DNA from: Comamonadaceae bacterium | GTDB lineage: Bacteria; Pseudomonadota; Gammaproteobacteria; Burkholderiales; Burkholderiaceae_C | DNA length: 64,000 bases | Direction of reading: 5' to 3' | NCBI GenBank assembly: GCA_013297985.1 | Contig: JAAFIY010000003.1 | Span: 20,327-84,326, forward strand | Shown: positions 10,123-20,052 of the stretch, piece by piece | How positions within the stretch are numbered: the first letter of the stretch is position 1 | Layout of the letters: every line of letters starts with the position of its first letter | The notes under the pieces: generated by a model | Seen by the model: only the letters and a program-made list of their open reading frames with translations | What the model was told of the DNA's origin: nothing | Database searches by the model: none | Program-made: the position numbers and the translations under genes

Positions 10123-10776
10123 TCAACGGGCGCCCAGCGAATTGGCCAGCCACGGCATGCGGGCGATGCGCTGTGCTTCAAAGCTGCGGATGGTGTCGGC
10201 GTGCTGCAGCGTCAGGCCAATGTCGTCTAGGCCGTTGAGCAGGCAGTGCTTGCGAAACGGCTCCACCTCAAACGGCAGCTCGGTGCCGTCGGGCTTGACC
10301 ACCACCTGGCGGCCCAAGTCGATGGTGAGTTTGTAGCCAGGGAAGGCCGCGACGTCGTCAAACAGGCGCGCCACCACCGCTTCGGGCAGCGCAATGGGCA
10401 GCAGTCCGTTTTTGAAGCAGTTGTTAAAGAAGATGTCGGCGTAGCTAGGTGCAATCAGCGCGCGAAAGCCGTATTGGTCAATGGCCCACGGCGCGTGCTC
10501 GCGGCTAGAGCCACAGCCAAAGTTTTTGCGCGCCAACAGCACACTGGCGCCGCTGTAGCGCGGCTGGTTTAGCACGAAGTCGGGGTTGGGTTTGCGACTG
10601 GCCAAGTCTTGGCCTGGAAAGCCAGGATCCAGATAGCGCCACTGGTCAAACAAATTGGGCCCAAAGCCGGTTTTGCGGATGGACTTGAGGAATTGCTTGG
10701 GGATGATGGCGTCGGTGTCCACGTTTTCGCGGTCCATGGGCGCCACCAGCCCGGTGTGAAGGGTGAAGGGGGTCAT
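10123..10776 (-). CDS. leuD: 3-isopropylmalate dehydratase small subunit
   Basis: Small subunit of isopropylmalate isomerase, which pairs with LeuC to convert 2- to 3-isopropylmalate. At 217 residues it has the typical start [30 protein letters not shown] and the swivelling-domain motif [13 protein letters not shown]. It starts directly after the stop of the small entericidin gene, within the leuC-ecn-leuD-leuB operon. Confidence 0.97.
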   Translation of the reverse strand: MTPFTLHTGLVAPMDRENVDTDAIIPKQFLKSIRKTGFGPNLFDQWRYLDPGFPGQDLASRKPNPDFVLNQPRYSGASVLLARKNFGCGSSREHAPWAIDQYGFRALIAPSYADIFFNNCFKNGLLPIALPEAVVARLFDDVAAFPGYKLTIDLGRQVVVKPDGTELPFEVEPFRKHCLLNGLDDIGLTLQHADTIRSFEAQRIARMPWLANSLGAR

Positions 10777-10908
10777 TTAGCGTCGGCCTGCGTCTTCAAT
10801 TTTTTGGCCACCGCGCTGGATGTCTTTGCCCAAGCCGGCCACCGTGTTACAGCCCGCCAGCCCAATCAGCACGGCGGCGACGGCGACAAAGCGAATGAGT
10901 GTGTTCAT
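10777..10908 (-). CDS. Entericidin A/B family small lipoprotein
   Basis: A 43-residue protein starting MNTLIRFVAVAAVLIGLAGC: a hydrophobic signal with lipobox LAGC (Cys20) and the short tail NTVAGLGKDIQRGGQKIEDA, which matches the EcnA/EcnB family (N-T-x-x-G-x-G-x-D). It begins 18 bp after leuC ends and its stop touches the leuD start, so it is an operon member. In enterics entericidins are membrane lipoproteins linked to stationary-phase lysis; the function in betaproteobacteria is not clear. Confidence 0.85.
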   Translation of the reverse strand: MNTLIRFVAVAAVLIGLAGCNTVAGLGKDIQRGGQKIEDAGRR

Positions 10909-10926
10909 AGTGCCAAAGGCTCCTGG

Positions 10927-12378
10927 TCAGCTAAAGCGACGCACGTCCACAAAATGCCCATGGATGGCCGCCGCTGCTGCCATGGCGGGGCTGACCAAAT
11001 GGGTGCGGCCGCCTGCGCCTTGGCGGCCTTCAAAGTTGCGGTTGCTGGTGCTGGCGCAGCGCTCGCCGGGCTCCAGCCGGTCGGCGTTCATGGCCAGGCA
11101 CATGCTGCAGCCGGGCTGGCGCCATTCAAAGCCGGCCGCAGTAAAGATCTCGTGCAGGCCTTCCGATTCGGCCTGCGCCTTTACCAAGCCTGAACCCGGC
11201 ACCACGATGGCCAGCTTCACATTGCGCGCCACCTTTTGGCCCAGGCGTTTGACCACCGCTGCGGCTTCGCGCATGTCTTCAATGCGGCTGTTGGTGCAGC
11301 TGCCAATGAAGACTTTGTCGATAGTGATGTCGGTGATGGGCTTGCCCGGTTGCAGGCCCATATAGGCCAAGGCGCGTTCAATGGCGCCGCGCTTGCTGTC
11401 GTCGCGTTCGCGTTCGGGGTCGGGCACGGTGCCGAGCACGTCCAGCACCATCTCAGGTGAAGTACCCCAGGTGACTTGGGGGCTGATCTGCGCGGCGTCC
11501 AACTCCACCACCGCGTCAAAGTGGGCGCCGGGGTCGCTGTGCAGGGTCCGCCAGTGGTTGGTGGCGGCGTCCCAATCGGGGCCGCCCACAAATTGGCCGG
11601 TGGCGGGGTCGGTGCCGGGGGCCATGGGACGGCCTTTGAGGTAGGCGATGGTTTTGTCGTCGGCCGCCACCAAGCCCGCGCGGGCGCCGGCCTCGATGGC
11701 CATGTTGCACACCGTCATGCGGCCTTCCATGCTGAGGGCGCGAATGGCGCTGCCTGCAAATTCAATGGTGTAGCCGGTGCCGCCTGCGGTGCCAATGCGG
11801 CCAATGATGGCCAGCACGATGTCTTTGGCAGTGCTTCCTTTGGGCAGGTGGCCCTCCACCCGCACCAGCAGGTTCTTGGCCTTTTTGGCAATGAGCGTTT
11901 GGGTGGCCAGCACGTGCTCGACCTCACTGGTGCCAATGCCATGCGCCAGGGCCGCAAACGCGCCGTGGGTGCTGGTGTGGCTGTCGCCGCACACCACGGT
12001 CATGCCCGGCAGGGTGGCGCCGGTCTCGGGCCCGATCACATGCACGATGCCCTGGCGCTTGTGCAAAAACGGAAAGTACGCCGCCGCGCCATATTGGGCG
12101 ATGTTGCTGTCTAGGGTGGTGATTTGCTCTTTGCTGATGGGGTCGGTGATGCCGTCGTAGCCGCGCTCCCAATCGGTGGTGGGGGTGTTGTGGTCGGCTG
12201 TGGCCACCACTGAGGTGATGCGCCACACCGGGCGCCCGGCCACGCGCAGGCCCTCAAACGCCTGCGGGCTGGTGACTTCATGCACCAGATGGCGGTCGAT
12301 GTAGAGCAAGGCGGTGCCGTCGGCCTCGGAGCGGACGACGTGTTCGTCCCAGATCTTGTCGTAGAGGGTGCGGGCCAC
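10927..12378 (-). CDS. leuC: 3-isopropylmalate dehydratase large subunit
   Basis: Aconitase-family subunit carrying the [4Fe-4S] cluster for leucine biosynthesis. The 483 residues include [34 protein letters not shown], and the cluster cysteines in [14 protein letters not shown] and [10 protein letters not shown]. It is first in the minus-strand leuC-ecn-leuD-leuB series. I did not identify a leader peptide or attenuator with confidence in the 240 bp upstream, which instead hold a repeat copy and the gltA terminator. Confidence 0.97.
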   Translation of the reverse strand: MARTLYDKIWDEHVVRSEADGTALLYIDRHLVHEVTSPQAFEGLRVAGRPVWRITSVVATADHNTPTTDWERGYDGITDPISKEQITTLDSNIAQYGAAAYFPFLHKRQGIVHVIGPETGATLPGMTVVCGDSHTSTHGAFAALAHGIGTSEVEHVLATQTLIAKKAKNLLVRVEGHLPKGSTAKDIVLAIIGRIGTAGGTGYTIEFAGSAIRALSMEGRMTVCNMAIEAGARAGLVAADDKTIAYLKGRPMAPGTDPATGQFVGGPDWDAATNHWRTLHSDPGAHFDAVVELDAAQISPQVTWGTSPEMVLDVLGTVPDPERERDDSKRGAIERALAYMGLQPGKPITDITIDKVFIGSCTNSRIEDMREAAAVVKRLGQKVARNVKLAIVVPGSGLVKAQAESEGLHEIFTAAGFEWRQPGCSMCLAMNADRLEPGERCASTSNRNFEGRQGAGGRTHLVSPAMAAAAAIHGHFVDVRRFS

Positions 12379-12473
12379 GGGGGCGGTCTCCTGCGTAGAT
12401 AAACCTAGATGCGGGCTGATTCTAGAAAACCGAGCCTAAGCGGTATGGCGTGGCTGCTGGGTAGCACCCACGA

Positions 12474-12535
12474 TTTGCTACAAAATAAAGAGCTGCTTAG
12501 GCAGATAAATAGGGCGCTTCAGACCGGTTTGAAAG
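12474..12535 (+). repeat. Dispersed two-hairpin repeat, copy between gltA and leuC
   Basis: Starts atttgctacaaaataaagag, continues ctgcttaggcagataaatag, then ggcgcttcagaccggtttg. It is one of the closest matches to the consensus and lies between the leuC start and the gltA terminator. Confidence 0.8.
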
Positions 12536-12563
12536 AAAAAAACCCGCCGAGATCGTCGGCGGG
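12531..12563 (-). terminator. Rho-independent terminator of the sdh-gltA operon
   Basis: On the minus strand an 8-bp GC stem (tcggcggg pairs with cccgccga, loop of 5; plus-strand arms 12543-12550 and 12556-12563) is followed by a run of seven T residues. It lies about 60 bp after the gltA stop. Confidence 0.85.
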
Positions 12564-12621
12564 CTTTGGGTGCGCTGCAAGACCCGGCGACGCCACTGGC
12601 GCCGCATCGCCTTGGGCCCAA

Positions 12622-13932
12622 TCAGCGCTGGGCCAAGGGCTTGACGTTGCGGGGTACGGAGCCGGTGAACAACTGGCGCGGGCGGCCAATTTTGTACTCA
12701 GGGTCGGCAATCATTTCATTGAGCTGCGCGATCCAGCCCACCGTGCGGGCCAGGGCAAAGATACCGGTGAACAGCTTCACCGGAATGCCAATGGCGCGCT
12801 GAACGATGCCGCTGTAGAAGTCCACATTGGGGTAGAGCTTGCGCTGCACGAAGTAGTCGTCTTCCAGCGCAATGCGTTCGAGTTCCTTGGCCAACTTGAA
12901 CAACGGGTCATTGGCCAGGCCCAGTTCATTGAGCACTTCGTTGCAAGTCTCTTGCATGAGCTTGGCGCGCGGGTCGTAGTTTTTGTACACCCGGTGGCCA
13001 AAGCCCATCAGGCGCACGCCTGAGTTTTTGTCTTTGACCTGGTTCATGAACTCACCCACCTTGGCCACGCCGCCCATGGCCTGGATTTCTTCCAGCATGT
13101 TCAGGCAGGCTTCGTTGGCGCCACCGTGGGCAGGGCCCCACAGGCAAGCCACGCCAGCGGCAATGGCGGCAAACGGGTTGGTGCCCGAGCTGCCGCACAG
13201 GCGCACCGTGCTGGTGGACGCATTTTGCTCGTGGTCAGCATGCAGGATAAAGATGCGGTCTAGCGCGCGCTCGAGCACCGGGTTGACTTTGTAGTCCTCG
13301 CACGGCGTGGCAAACATCATGCGCAAGAAGTTGCCGCTGTAGCTCAGGTCATTCTTGGGATAGATGTAGGGCTGCCCCGCGCTGTACTTGTAGGCCATGG
13401 CCACCAGCGTGGGCATCTTGGCGATCAGGCGCACCGCTGAGATGTCGCGGTGCTCGGCGTTGTTGATGTCGGTGCTGTCGTGATAGAAGGCCGACAAGGC
13501 CCCCACCAAGCCCGTCATGATGGCCATGGGGTGGGCGTCGCGGCGAAAGCCGCGCAAGAAAAACTGCATCTGCTCGTTGACCATGGTGTGCATGGTCACG
13601 CGCTTGGTGAAATCAGCCTTTTGCTCAACATTAGGCAGCTCACCGTACAGCAGCAGGTGGCAGGTTTCCATGAAGTCGCAGCTGGTGGCCAGTTGCTCAA
13701 TGGGATAGCCGCGATAGAGCAATTCACCCTTGTCGCCATCGATGTAGGTGATGGCCGACTGGCACGCCGCCGTAGACAGAAAGCCCGGGTCATAAGTGAA
13801 CATGCCCGTTTGTGCGTACAGCTTGCGGATATCAATGACATCAGGGCCCACCGCGCCCGAATACACCGGCATTTCGACGCTGGGCTTGCCGTTGCTGAAC
13901 GACAGCGTGGCTTTGTTGTCTGCGAGTTTCAT
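12622..13932 (-). CDS. gltA: Citrate synthase (type II)
   Basis: Condenses acetyl-CoA and oxaloacetate to citrate at entry to the TCA cycle. The 436 residues resemble the hexameric NADH-regulated type II enzymes of Gram-negatives: an N-terminal beta domain ([19 protein letters not shown]), [22 protein letters not shown], the active-site regions [10 protein letters not shown] and [14 protein letters not shown], and the C-terminal DFYSGIVQ segment. The start overlaps the sdhE stop by 4 bp (ATGA), so its translation is coupled to the succinate dehydrogenase genes. Confidence 0.97.
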   Translation of the reverse strand: MKLADNKATLSFSNGKPSVEMPVYSGAVGPDVIDIRKLYAQTGMFTYDPGFLSTAACQSAITYIDGDKGELLYRGYPIEQLATSCDFMETCHLLLYGELPNVEQKADFTKRVTMHTMVNEQMQFFLRGFRRDAHPMAIMTGLVGALSAFYHDSTDINNAEHRDISAVRLIAKMPTLVAMAYKYSAGQPYIYPKNDLSYSGNFLRMMFATPCEDYKVNPVLERALDRIFILHADHEQNASTSTVRLCGSSGTNPFAAIAAGVACLWGPAHGGANEACLNMLEEIQAMGGVAKVGEFMNQVKDKNSGVRLMGFGHRVYKNYDPRAKLMQETCNEVLNELGLANDPLFKLAKELERIALEDDYFVQRKLYPNVDFYSGIVQRAIGIPVKLFTGIFALARTVGWIAQLNEMIADPEYKIGRPRQLFTGSVPRNVKPLAQR

Positions 13933-14246
13933 GAGGCTTTCCTTTGCAGCAGTTCGATCAGTTGTGTGCCTTCGGGGGAATCAAAGCGGCCGTCTTCGAC
14001 CTGCGCGAGCGAACGCCGCGACAGCAGCACGTCGAGCAAGTCGTTATCGGTCATGTCCATCAGGCCGCCCAGCGTGCCCGCTTGCCCTTGCGTGAGGCTG
14101 TCACCTTGGCGGGCCAAGAAGCGTTCGATCAAGAGATCGTTTTCTAGCATGCCGCGGCGGCAGCGCCAGCGCAGGCGGCTGAGCGTGCGTTCATCCACCG
14201 GCTGACCTGCGGGGTCGGCCGGGGCGATGGGGGTGTCAACAAGCAC
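13929..14246 (-). CDS. sdhE: FAD assembly factor SdhE
   Basis: Small helical protein that promotes covalent flavinylation of SdhA. The 105 residues contain the signature [14 protein letters not shown], with the RGMxE motif that contacts the flavoprotein, and the later [14 protein letters not shown]. It lies between sdhB and gltA, consistent with the role. An unusual proline-rich 20-residue N-terminus precedes the core; a later start is possible but the frame from ATG 14246 is uninterrupted. Confidence 0.93.
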   Translation of the reverse strand: MLVDTPIAPADPAGQPVDERTLSRLRWRCRRGMLENDLLIERFLARQGDSLTQGQAGTLGGLMDMTDNDLLDVLLSRRSLAQVEDGRFDSPEGTQLIELLQRKAS

Positions 14247-14291
14247 GGTGGGACGGCGTTTGCATCGACGGATGGAGCGAGCGTGGCAAGG

Positions 14292-14996
14292 TCAAACCGT
14301 GCGCAGCACCATCATTTCTTTGATCTTGCCGATAGCCTTGGTGGGGTTGAGACCCTTGGGGCACACATCGACGCAGTTCATGATGGTGTGGCAACGAAAG
14401 AGCCGGTACGGGTCTTCCAGGTTGTCCAGCCGTTCGGCGGTAGCTTGGTCACGGCTGTCGGCGATAAAGCGATAGGCCTGTAACAGGCCCGCTGGGCCCA
14501 CAAACTTGTCGGGGTTCCACCAAAAGCTGGGGCAGCTTGTGCTGCAGCTCGCGCACAGAATGCATTCGTACAAGCCATTGAGCTCTTCGCGCTCTTCGGG
14601 GCTTTGCAGGCGTTCTTTTTCGGGCGGGGCGGTTTCGTTGACCAGATACGGCTTGACGCTGTGGTATTGCTTGAAGAACTGCGTCATGTCCACGATCAAA
14701 TCGCGAATGACGGGCAGCCCCGGCAGTGGTTTCAAGACGATGGGGTCTTTCAACTGACGCATGTTGGTCAGGCAGGCAAGACCGTTTTTGCCGTTGATGT
14801 TCATTGCGTCAGAGCCACACACGCCTTCGCGGCATGAGCGCCGAAAGGACAGCGTGGGGTCTTGCGCTTTGAGCTTCATCAGCGCGTCAAGCAGCATGCG
14901 TTCGTTGCCGTCTAGCTCAATCTCGATCGTTTGCATCCGCGGCTTGGCATCCACGTCCGGGTCATAGCGGTAGATCTTGAAGGTGCGTTTTTGCAT
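14292..14996 (-). CDS. sdhB: Succinate dehydrogenase iron-sulfur subunit
   Basis: Carries electrons from SdhA flavin to quinone. The 234 residues have the [2Fe-2S] ligands Cys55, Cys60, Asp63 (as in E. coli, not Cys) and Cys75, the [4Fe-4S] group in [12 protein letters not shown], and the [3Fe-4S]/last ligand group in [17 protein letters not shown]. The Trp-containing SFWWNPDKF next to the quinone site is present. It lies 89 bp after sdhA. Confidence 0.97.
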   Translation of the reverse strand: MQKRTFKIYRYDPDVDAKPRMQTIEIELDGNERMLLDALMKLKAQDPTLSFRRSCREGVCGSDAMNINGKNGLACLTNMRQLKDPIVLKPLPGLPVIRDLIVDMTQFFKQYHSVKPYLVNETAPPEKERLQSPEEREELNGLYECILCASCSTSCPSFWWNPDKFVGPAGLLQAYRFIADSRDQATAERLDNLEDPYRLFRCHTIMNCVDVCPKGLNPTKAIGKIKEMMVLRTV

Positions 14997-15085
14997 GGTC
15001 TTCTTCTCAGGCAGAGTCTCTGGCGACTTGGGCGACGGAAGATGCCGTCAACAACGTGCAATCAACAACAAAAGGCAAACACAGA

Positions 15086-16894
15086 TCAGAACGTGCGCAC
15101 CTTGGGCGGCACGCTTTCAACCGTCAGGGGTTTGAGCTTGACGGGTTTGTAGTCGAGTCGATTGCCCTCGGAATACCACAGGCTGTGGCGCATCCAGTTG
15201 GCGTCGTCACGGCCCACCGGAGCGACCGGGTCGTCTGCGGGGCGTTCGTAGTCTTTCACCGTGTGGGCGCCACGGCATTCCTTACGGGCGGCGGCTGATT
15301 CGATGGTGGCCTGAGCAGACTCGATCAGGTTTTCCACTTCCAGCGCTTCAATGCGGGCGGTGTTGAACACCAGCGACTTGTCTTTGAGCTCAATGGCGCC
15401 CACGCGCTCACGCAGCGCTTTGATTTTGCGCACGCCCTCGTCCATGCTGGCCTGGGTGCGAAACACGCCCGCGTGCAGTTGCATGCTGGCGCGGATGTCG
15501 TTGGCCACGTCTTGGGCGTATTCGCCTTTGGCGCGGGTGTCCAGGCGATTCAGGCGCTCCAAGCTCAGGTCAGCGGCACCGGCCGGCAGCGGCTTGTGTG
15601 AACGGGTCTTGAGGTTGTAGTCCACGATGTGGTTGCCCGCCGCGCGGCCAAACACCAGCAAATCCAGCAGTGAATTGGTGCCCAGGCGGTTGGCACCGTG
15701 CACGCTGACACAAGAGCATTCGCCCACCGCATACAAGCCGTTGATGATGGCGTTGTGGTCACCACCCTTTTGCATCACCACCTGGCCATGGATGTTGGTG
15801 GGAATGCCGCCCATTTGGTAGTGGATGGTGGGCACCACCGGAATCGGCTCTTTGGTGATGTCGACGTTGGCAAAGTTAATGCCAATTTCGTACACCGAAG
15901 GCAGGCGCTTGTGGATGGTCTCGGCACCCAAGTGGTCCAACTTGAGCAGCACGTAGTCTTTGTTGGGGCCGCAGCCCCGGCCTTCTTTGATTTCTTGGTC
16001 CATGGAGCGCGACACAAAGTCACGCGGGGCCAAATCTTTCAAAGTGGGCGCATAGCGCTCCATGAAGCGTTCGCCATTGCTGTTGAGCAAAATGGCCCCT
16101 TCGCCTCGGCAGCCTTCGGTGAGCAGCACGCCCGCACCGGCCACGCCGGTGGGGTGAAACTGCCAAAACTCCATGTCTTCCAGCGCAATGCCCGCACGGG
16201 CGGCCATGCCCAAGCCGTCACCGGTGTTGATGAAGGCGTTGGTGCTGGCGGCATAAATACGGCCCGCGCCGCCGGTGGCCAACAGCACGGTTTTGGCGTG
16301 CAGCACATGCACGTCGCCGGTTTCCATCTCAAGGGCGGTAACGCCCACGCAGTCGCCGTCGGCGTCGCGGATCAAATCAAGCGCCATCCACTCCACAAAG
16401 AAGTTGGTGCGCGCCGCCACGTTTTGCTGATACAGCGTGTGCAGCATGGCGTGGCCGGTGCGGTCGGCCGCCGCGCAGGCGCGCTGCACGGGCTTTTCGC
16501 CGTAATTGGCGGTGTGGCCGCCAAAGGGGCGCTGATAGATGGTGCCGTCGGGGTTGCGGTCAAAGGGCATGCCCATGTGCTCCAACTCGTACACCACTTT
16601 GGGTGCTTCGCGGCACATGAATTCAATCGCGTCTTGGTCGCCCAGCCAGTCGCTGCCCTTCACCGTGTCGTAGAAGTGGTAATGCCAGTTGTCCTCTGAC
16701 ATATTGCCCAAGCTGGCACCGATGCCGCCCTGCGCGGCCACCGTGTGCGAGCGGGTGGGAAACACTTTAGACAGCACCGCCACGTTCAGCCCCGCACGCG
16801 CCAACTGCAGCGAAGCGCGCATGCCTGAGCCGCCTGCGCCCACGATCACCACATCGAACTTGCGGGTGGTGACGTCTTCTTTCTTGAATCCCAT
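15086..16894 (-). CDS. sdhA: Succinate dehydrogenase flavoprotein subunit
   Basis: Oxidises succinate to fumarate in complex II. The 602 residues carry the FAD dinucleotide motif VVIVGAGGSGMRAS, the covalent FAD histidine in RSHTVAAQGG (His50), the substrate-site motif HPTGVAGAGVLLTEGCRGEG and ECSCVSVHGANRLGTNSLLD. Length and motifs are normal. It lies downstream of sdhD and upstream of sdhB in the usual CDAB order. Confidence 0.98.
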   Translation of the reverse strand: MGFKKEDVTTRKFDVVIVGAGGSGMRASLQLARAGLNVAVLSKVFPTRSHTVAAQGGIGASLGNMSEDNWHYHFYDTVKGSDWLGDQDAIEFMCREAPKVVYELEHMGMPFDRNPDGTIYQRPFGGHTANYGEKPVQRACAAADRTGHAMLHTLYQQNVAARTNFFVEWMALDLIRDADGDCVGVTALEMETGDVHVLHAKTVLLATGGAGRIYAASTNAFINTGDGLGMAARAGIALEDMEFWQFHPTGVAGAGVLLTEGCRGEGAILLNSNGERFMERYAPTLKDLAPRDFVSRSMDQEIKEGRGCGPNKDYVLLKLDHLGAETIHKRLPSVYEIGINFANVDITKEPIPVVPTIHYQMGGIPTNIHGQVVMQKGGDHNAIINGLYAVGECSCVSVHGANRLGTNSLLDLLVFGRAAGNHIVDYNLKTRSHKPLPAGAADLSLERLNRLDTRAKGEYAQDVANDIRASMQLHAGVFRTQASMDEGVRKIKALRERVGAIELKDKSLVFNTARIEALEVENLIESAQATIESAAARKECRGAHTVKDYERPADDPVAPVGRDDANWMRHSLWYSEGNRLDYKPVKLKPLTVESVPPKVRTF

Positions 16895-16932
16895 GGTTCA
16901 ATGCCTCTTATCAAGATGAGCTTGTGCGCGCC

Positions 16933-17298
16933 CTATAGCCGCCAAAGCACTTGCACGGACCAACCCGCGCATCCCACCAACCAGGCGATGGTGAAAACCT
17001 GCAGCCCCAGGCGCACGCCCACGGGCTTGACGTAGTCCATCCACACATCGCGCATGCCCACCCACACGTGGTAGAGCAGCGAAACAATCACGACGAAGGT
17101 GAGCACCTTCATCCACTGGGCCGCAAAGATGCCGGCCCATTTGTCGTAGCCGATGGGGCCGCTCGAAAACAACACCTGCGCCAGCACCACCAGGGTGAAC
17201 AGCGCCATCAATACGGCGGTGATGCGCTGGCTGAGCCAGTCGCGCAAGCCGTAGTGCGCCCCTACGACGATTCGCTTGGAACCATAGTTGACTGCCAT
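16933..17298 (-). CDS. sdhD: Succinate dehydrogenase membrane anchor subunit
   Basis: One of two membrane anchors holding heme b and the ubiquinone site. The 121 residues have three predicted membrane helices (about 26-45, 60-80 and 95-115), with the heme-ligand histidine in LLYHVWVGMRDVWMDYVKP. It lies between sdhC and sdhA. The gap to sdhC is 119 bp, unusually long within such an operon, because a repeat copy sits there. Confidence 0.93.
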   Translation of the reverse strand: MAVNYGSKRIVVGAHYGLRDWLSQRITAVLMALFTLVVLAQVLFSSGPIGYDKWAGIFAAQWMKVLTFVVIVSLLYHVWVGMRDVWMDYVKPVGVRLGLQVFTIAWLVGCAGWSVQVLWRL

Positions 17299-17333
17299 CG
17301 CTGCGTCCTTCTCCGGGAATCTGCAAGAAACCG

Positions 17334-17400
17334 TTTGCTACAAAAAATATAGCTGTCTGCGCTTTATTTAAGGGCGCTACAGCGGTATTGCCTTTAAAAA
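17334..17400 (+). repeat. Dispersed two-hairpin repeat, copy inside the sdhC-sdhD gap
   Basis: Reads tttgctacaaaaaatatagc, then tgtctgcgctttatttaagg, then gcgctacagcggtattgcct. It is close to full length and located between two genes of one operon, so it would be transcribed as its reverse complement. Confidence 0.8.
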
Positions 17401-17417
17401 GCTGGGGCCGATAACGC

Positions 17418-17858
17418 TCAGTACAAGCCAAACAGCTTGGCACCCAGCGCCAGCGTGAGCAGCACGCTCAAGCCCAGCGTGGCCTTGGCCGACCACTCGC
17501 CCACCTCTTTGGTGACAGCGTGGGTGGCGTCCATCCACAAGTGCCGCACGCCGGCAATGAAGTGGTGCAAAAACGCCCAGATCAGCGCCAGCGCCACCAG
17601 CTTGAAGATCCAGCCCGGCAAGCCCCACACACCGGCGTTGAACAGGGACGTGAATCGTGCAAAAGAAATTTCAGACGACACCGAGGTGTCAAACATCCAG
17701 ATGATGAAAGGCATCAACAGGAACATGAGCACGCCACTCACGCGGTGCAAGATCGACACAAAACCGGCCGCGGGCAGGCGGTAAGAGGTCAGGTCGGCAA
17801 AGACGTTCAGGTTGCGAAACTGCGGCCGAGCCGCAGCGGCCTTGGGGACGTTGCTCAT
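17418..17858 (-). CDS. sdhC: Succinate dehydrogenase cytochrome b556 subunit
   Basis: Membrane anchor that co-ligates heme b with SdhD. From ATG 17858 (MSNVPKAAAARPQFRNLN) it has 146 residues and three membrane helices. The SdhC motif SILHRVSGVLMF and the heme-region HHFIAGVRHLWMDATH are present. The frame is open further upstream to 17960, but the added residues look non-homologous. It is first in sdhCDABE-gltA; the 185 bp upstream to the GntR stop must hold the promoter. Confidence 0.94.
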   Translation of the reverse strand: MSNVPKAAAARPQFRNLNVFADLTSYRLPAAGFVSILHRVSGVLMFLLMPFIIWMFDTSVSSEISFARFTSLFNAGVWGLPGWIFKLVALALIWAFLHHFIAGVRHLWMDATHAVTKEVGEWSAKATLGLSVLLTLALGAKLFGLY

Positions 17859-18043
17859 GATTTGGAATGCTTCAATGGGTTGGTGGGGGCCACGCAGCGC
17901 GTGGGGCGGGTAGATGTAGGTGTAATGGCCGCCGCTGTGGGCGCCAGATGGCGCCAGCAATAGAACCCACCAAAAATTCTATTGCATTGCAGCACCGCCC
18001 AAGCCGCCTTTCGCCACAAATGCGGGGCGCAAGCCGCTTGGGA

Positions 18044-18820
18044 TCAGTTGAGTTCGTTGAAATAGTGGTGCGTATCGGTGCGATACAGCCCTCGGCGCAG
18101 CTCCATCGGGGCGTCGTTGTAGGTAAAAGTGAGCCTTTCCACGCTCAACAGGGGTTCTGCAGGCCGCACCTGCAGCAACTCGGCTTGTTCGGCGTCGGCT
18201 TGCACGGCGCGAATGCGTTCGGTGGCACGCACCATGCGCACGCCAAAGTCTTGCTCAAACAGGGCGTAGGTGGGGCCGCTGTAGGCCGCCAAGCGCTCGA
18301 CTGACAGGCCTTTGAAGGCGGCGGCGCTCAGCCAGATGTCTTCCAAAATGGTGGGCGTGCCTGCCAAGGCCAGCAGTCGGCGCACTTGCAGCACGCTGTC
18401 GCCGGTGCGCAAGCCCAGCTGGCGGGCGAGCTCGGCCGGGGCCCGCAGCTTTTTCAGGTCATGCATCAGGCGCTGGGTGGGGCCTTCGTCGGCGGCTTCG
18501 CCCGCATCAGGCCGCAGCCGCAGAAAGCGGTACTGCACGCCGCGTTCGGCATGGGTGGCCACAAAGGTGCCGCGGCCTTGGCGGCGCACCAGCAGGTGGT
18601 CAGCCGCCAGTTCATCGATGGCTTTGCGCACCGTGCCTTGGCTGACTTTGAAGCGGGCGGCCAAGTCGAATTCAGACGGAATGACCTCGCCAGGCTTCCA
18701 TTCAGCATCTTGCAGGCTTTGCAGCAGCAATGCCTTGATCTGCTGGTACAGCGGGCTAAAGGCTGGCGCAACACCGACGCCGGTGGGTGGGTCTTGCAGG
18801 GTTGATGCAGATGCGGGCAT
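18044..18820 (-). CDS. GntR/HutC-family (UTRA domain) transcriptional regulator
   Basis: Has an N-terminal winged HTH (SPLYQQIKALLLQSL, then PGEVIPSEFDLAARFKVSQG, TVRKAIDEL) followed by a ligand-binding UTRA domain (about 100-250) with the typical ending SVERLTFTYNDAPMELRRG. From ATG 18820 it is 258 residues. It lies between sdhC and mdh, next to the palindrome at 18954-18965, so a role controlling the TCA genes and itself is inferred. The ligand is unknown. Confidence 0.9.
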   Translation of the reverse strand: MPASASTLQDPPTGVGVAPAFSPLYQQIKALLLQSLQDAEWKPGEVIPSEFDLAARFKVSQGTVRKAIDELAADHLLVRRQGRGTFVATHAERGVQYRFLRLRPDAGEAADEGPTQRLMHDLKKLRAPAELARQLGLRTGDSVLQVRRLLALAGTPTILEDIWLSAAAFKGLSVERLAAYSGPTYALFEQDFGVRMVRATERIRAVQADAEQAELLQVRPAEPLLSVERLTFTYNDAPMELRRGLYRTDTHHYFNELN

Positions 18821-18950
18821 GGGGGCGTGCAAAAGGTGGCGCGGGGCGTTTTGGCCAGCGGCGCAGCGCCTACCCGCAGGTGGCGGGTGCATGTGGCGGG
18901 TGCGTGTGGCGCGGGCGCCCGGCGTGTGGACTGACGCGATGCTGCGGATG

Positions 18951-18974
18951 TTATCTTATATAAGACATAAGACA
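18951..18974. promoter_or_regulatory. Palindromic operator, likely for the adjacent GntR regulator
   Basis: A perfect 12-bp palindrome TCTTATATAAGA (18954-18965) is followed by a repeated half site ATAAGAC. It sits in the 236-bp divergent gap between the GntR gene and mdh, and is strikingly AT-rich in GC-rich surroundings. GntR-family operators are commonly AT-centred palindromes of this kind. Binding is inferred. Confidence 0.65.
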
Positions 18975-19056
18975 AAGCGGCAGATGCCGCCTGTGCCTCG
19001 CTACACTTCGCAGCCAGTTTTCGTCGTCCATCACTGCGCTTTTCAGGAGCCTTCCC

Positions 19057-20043
<987 letters not shown>

Positions 20044-20052
20044 GCGCACCGC

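Noticed and set aside
15698-16699. 333-codon plus-strand frame opposite sdhA
   Set aside because: His/Gly/Val-rich antisense shadow of a fully conserved sdhA.
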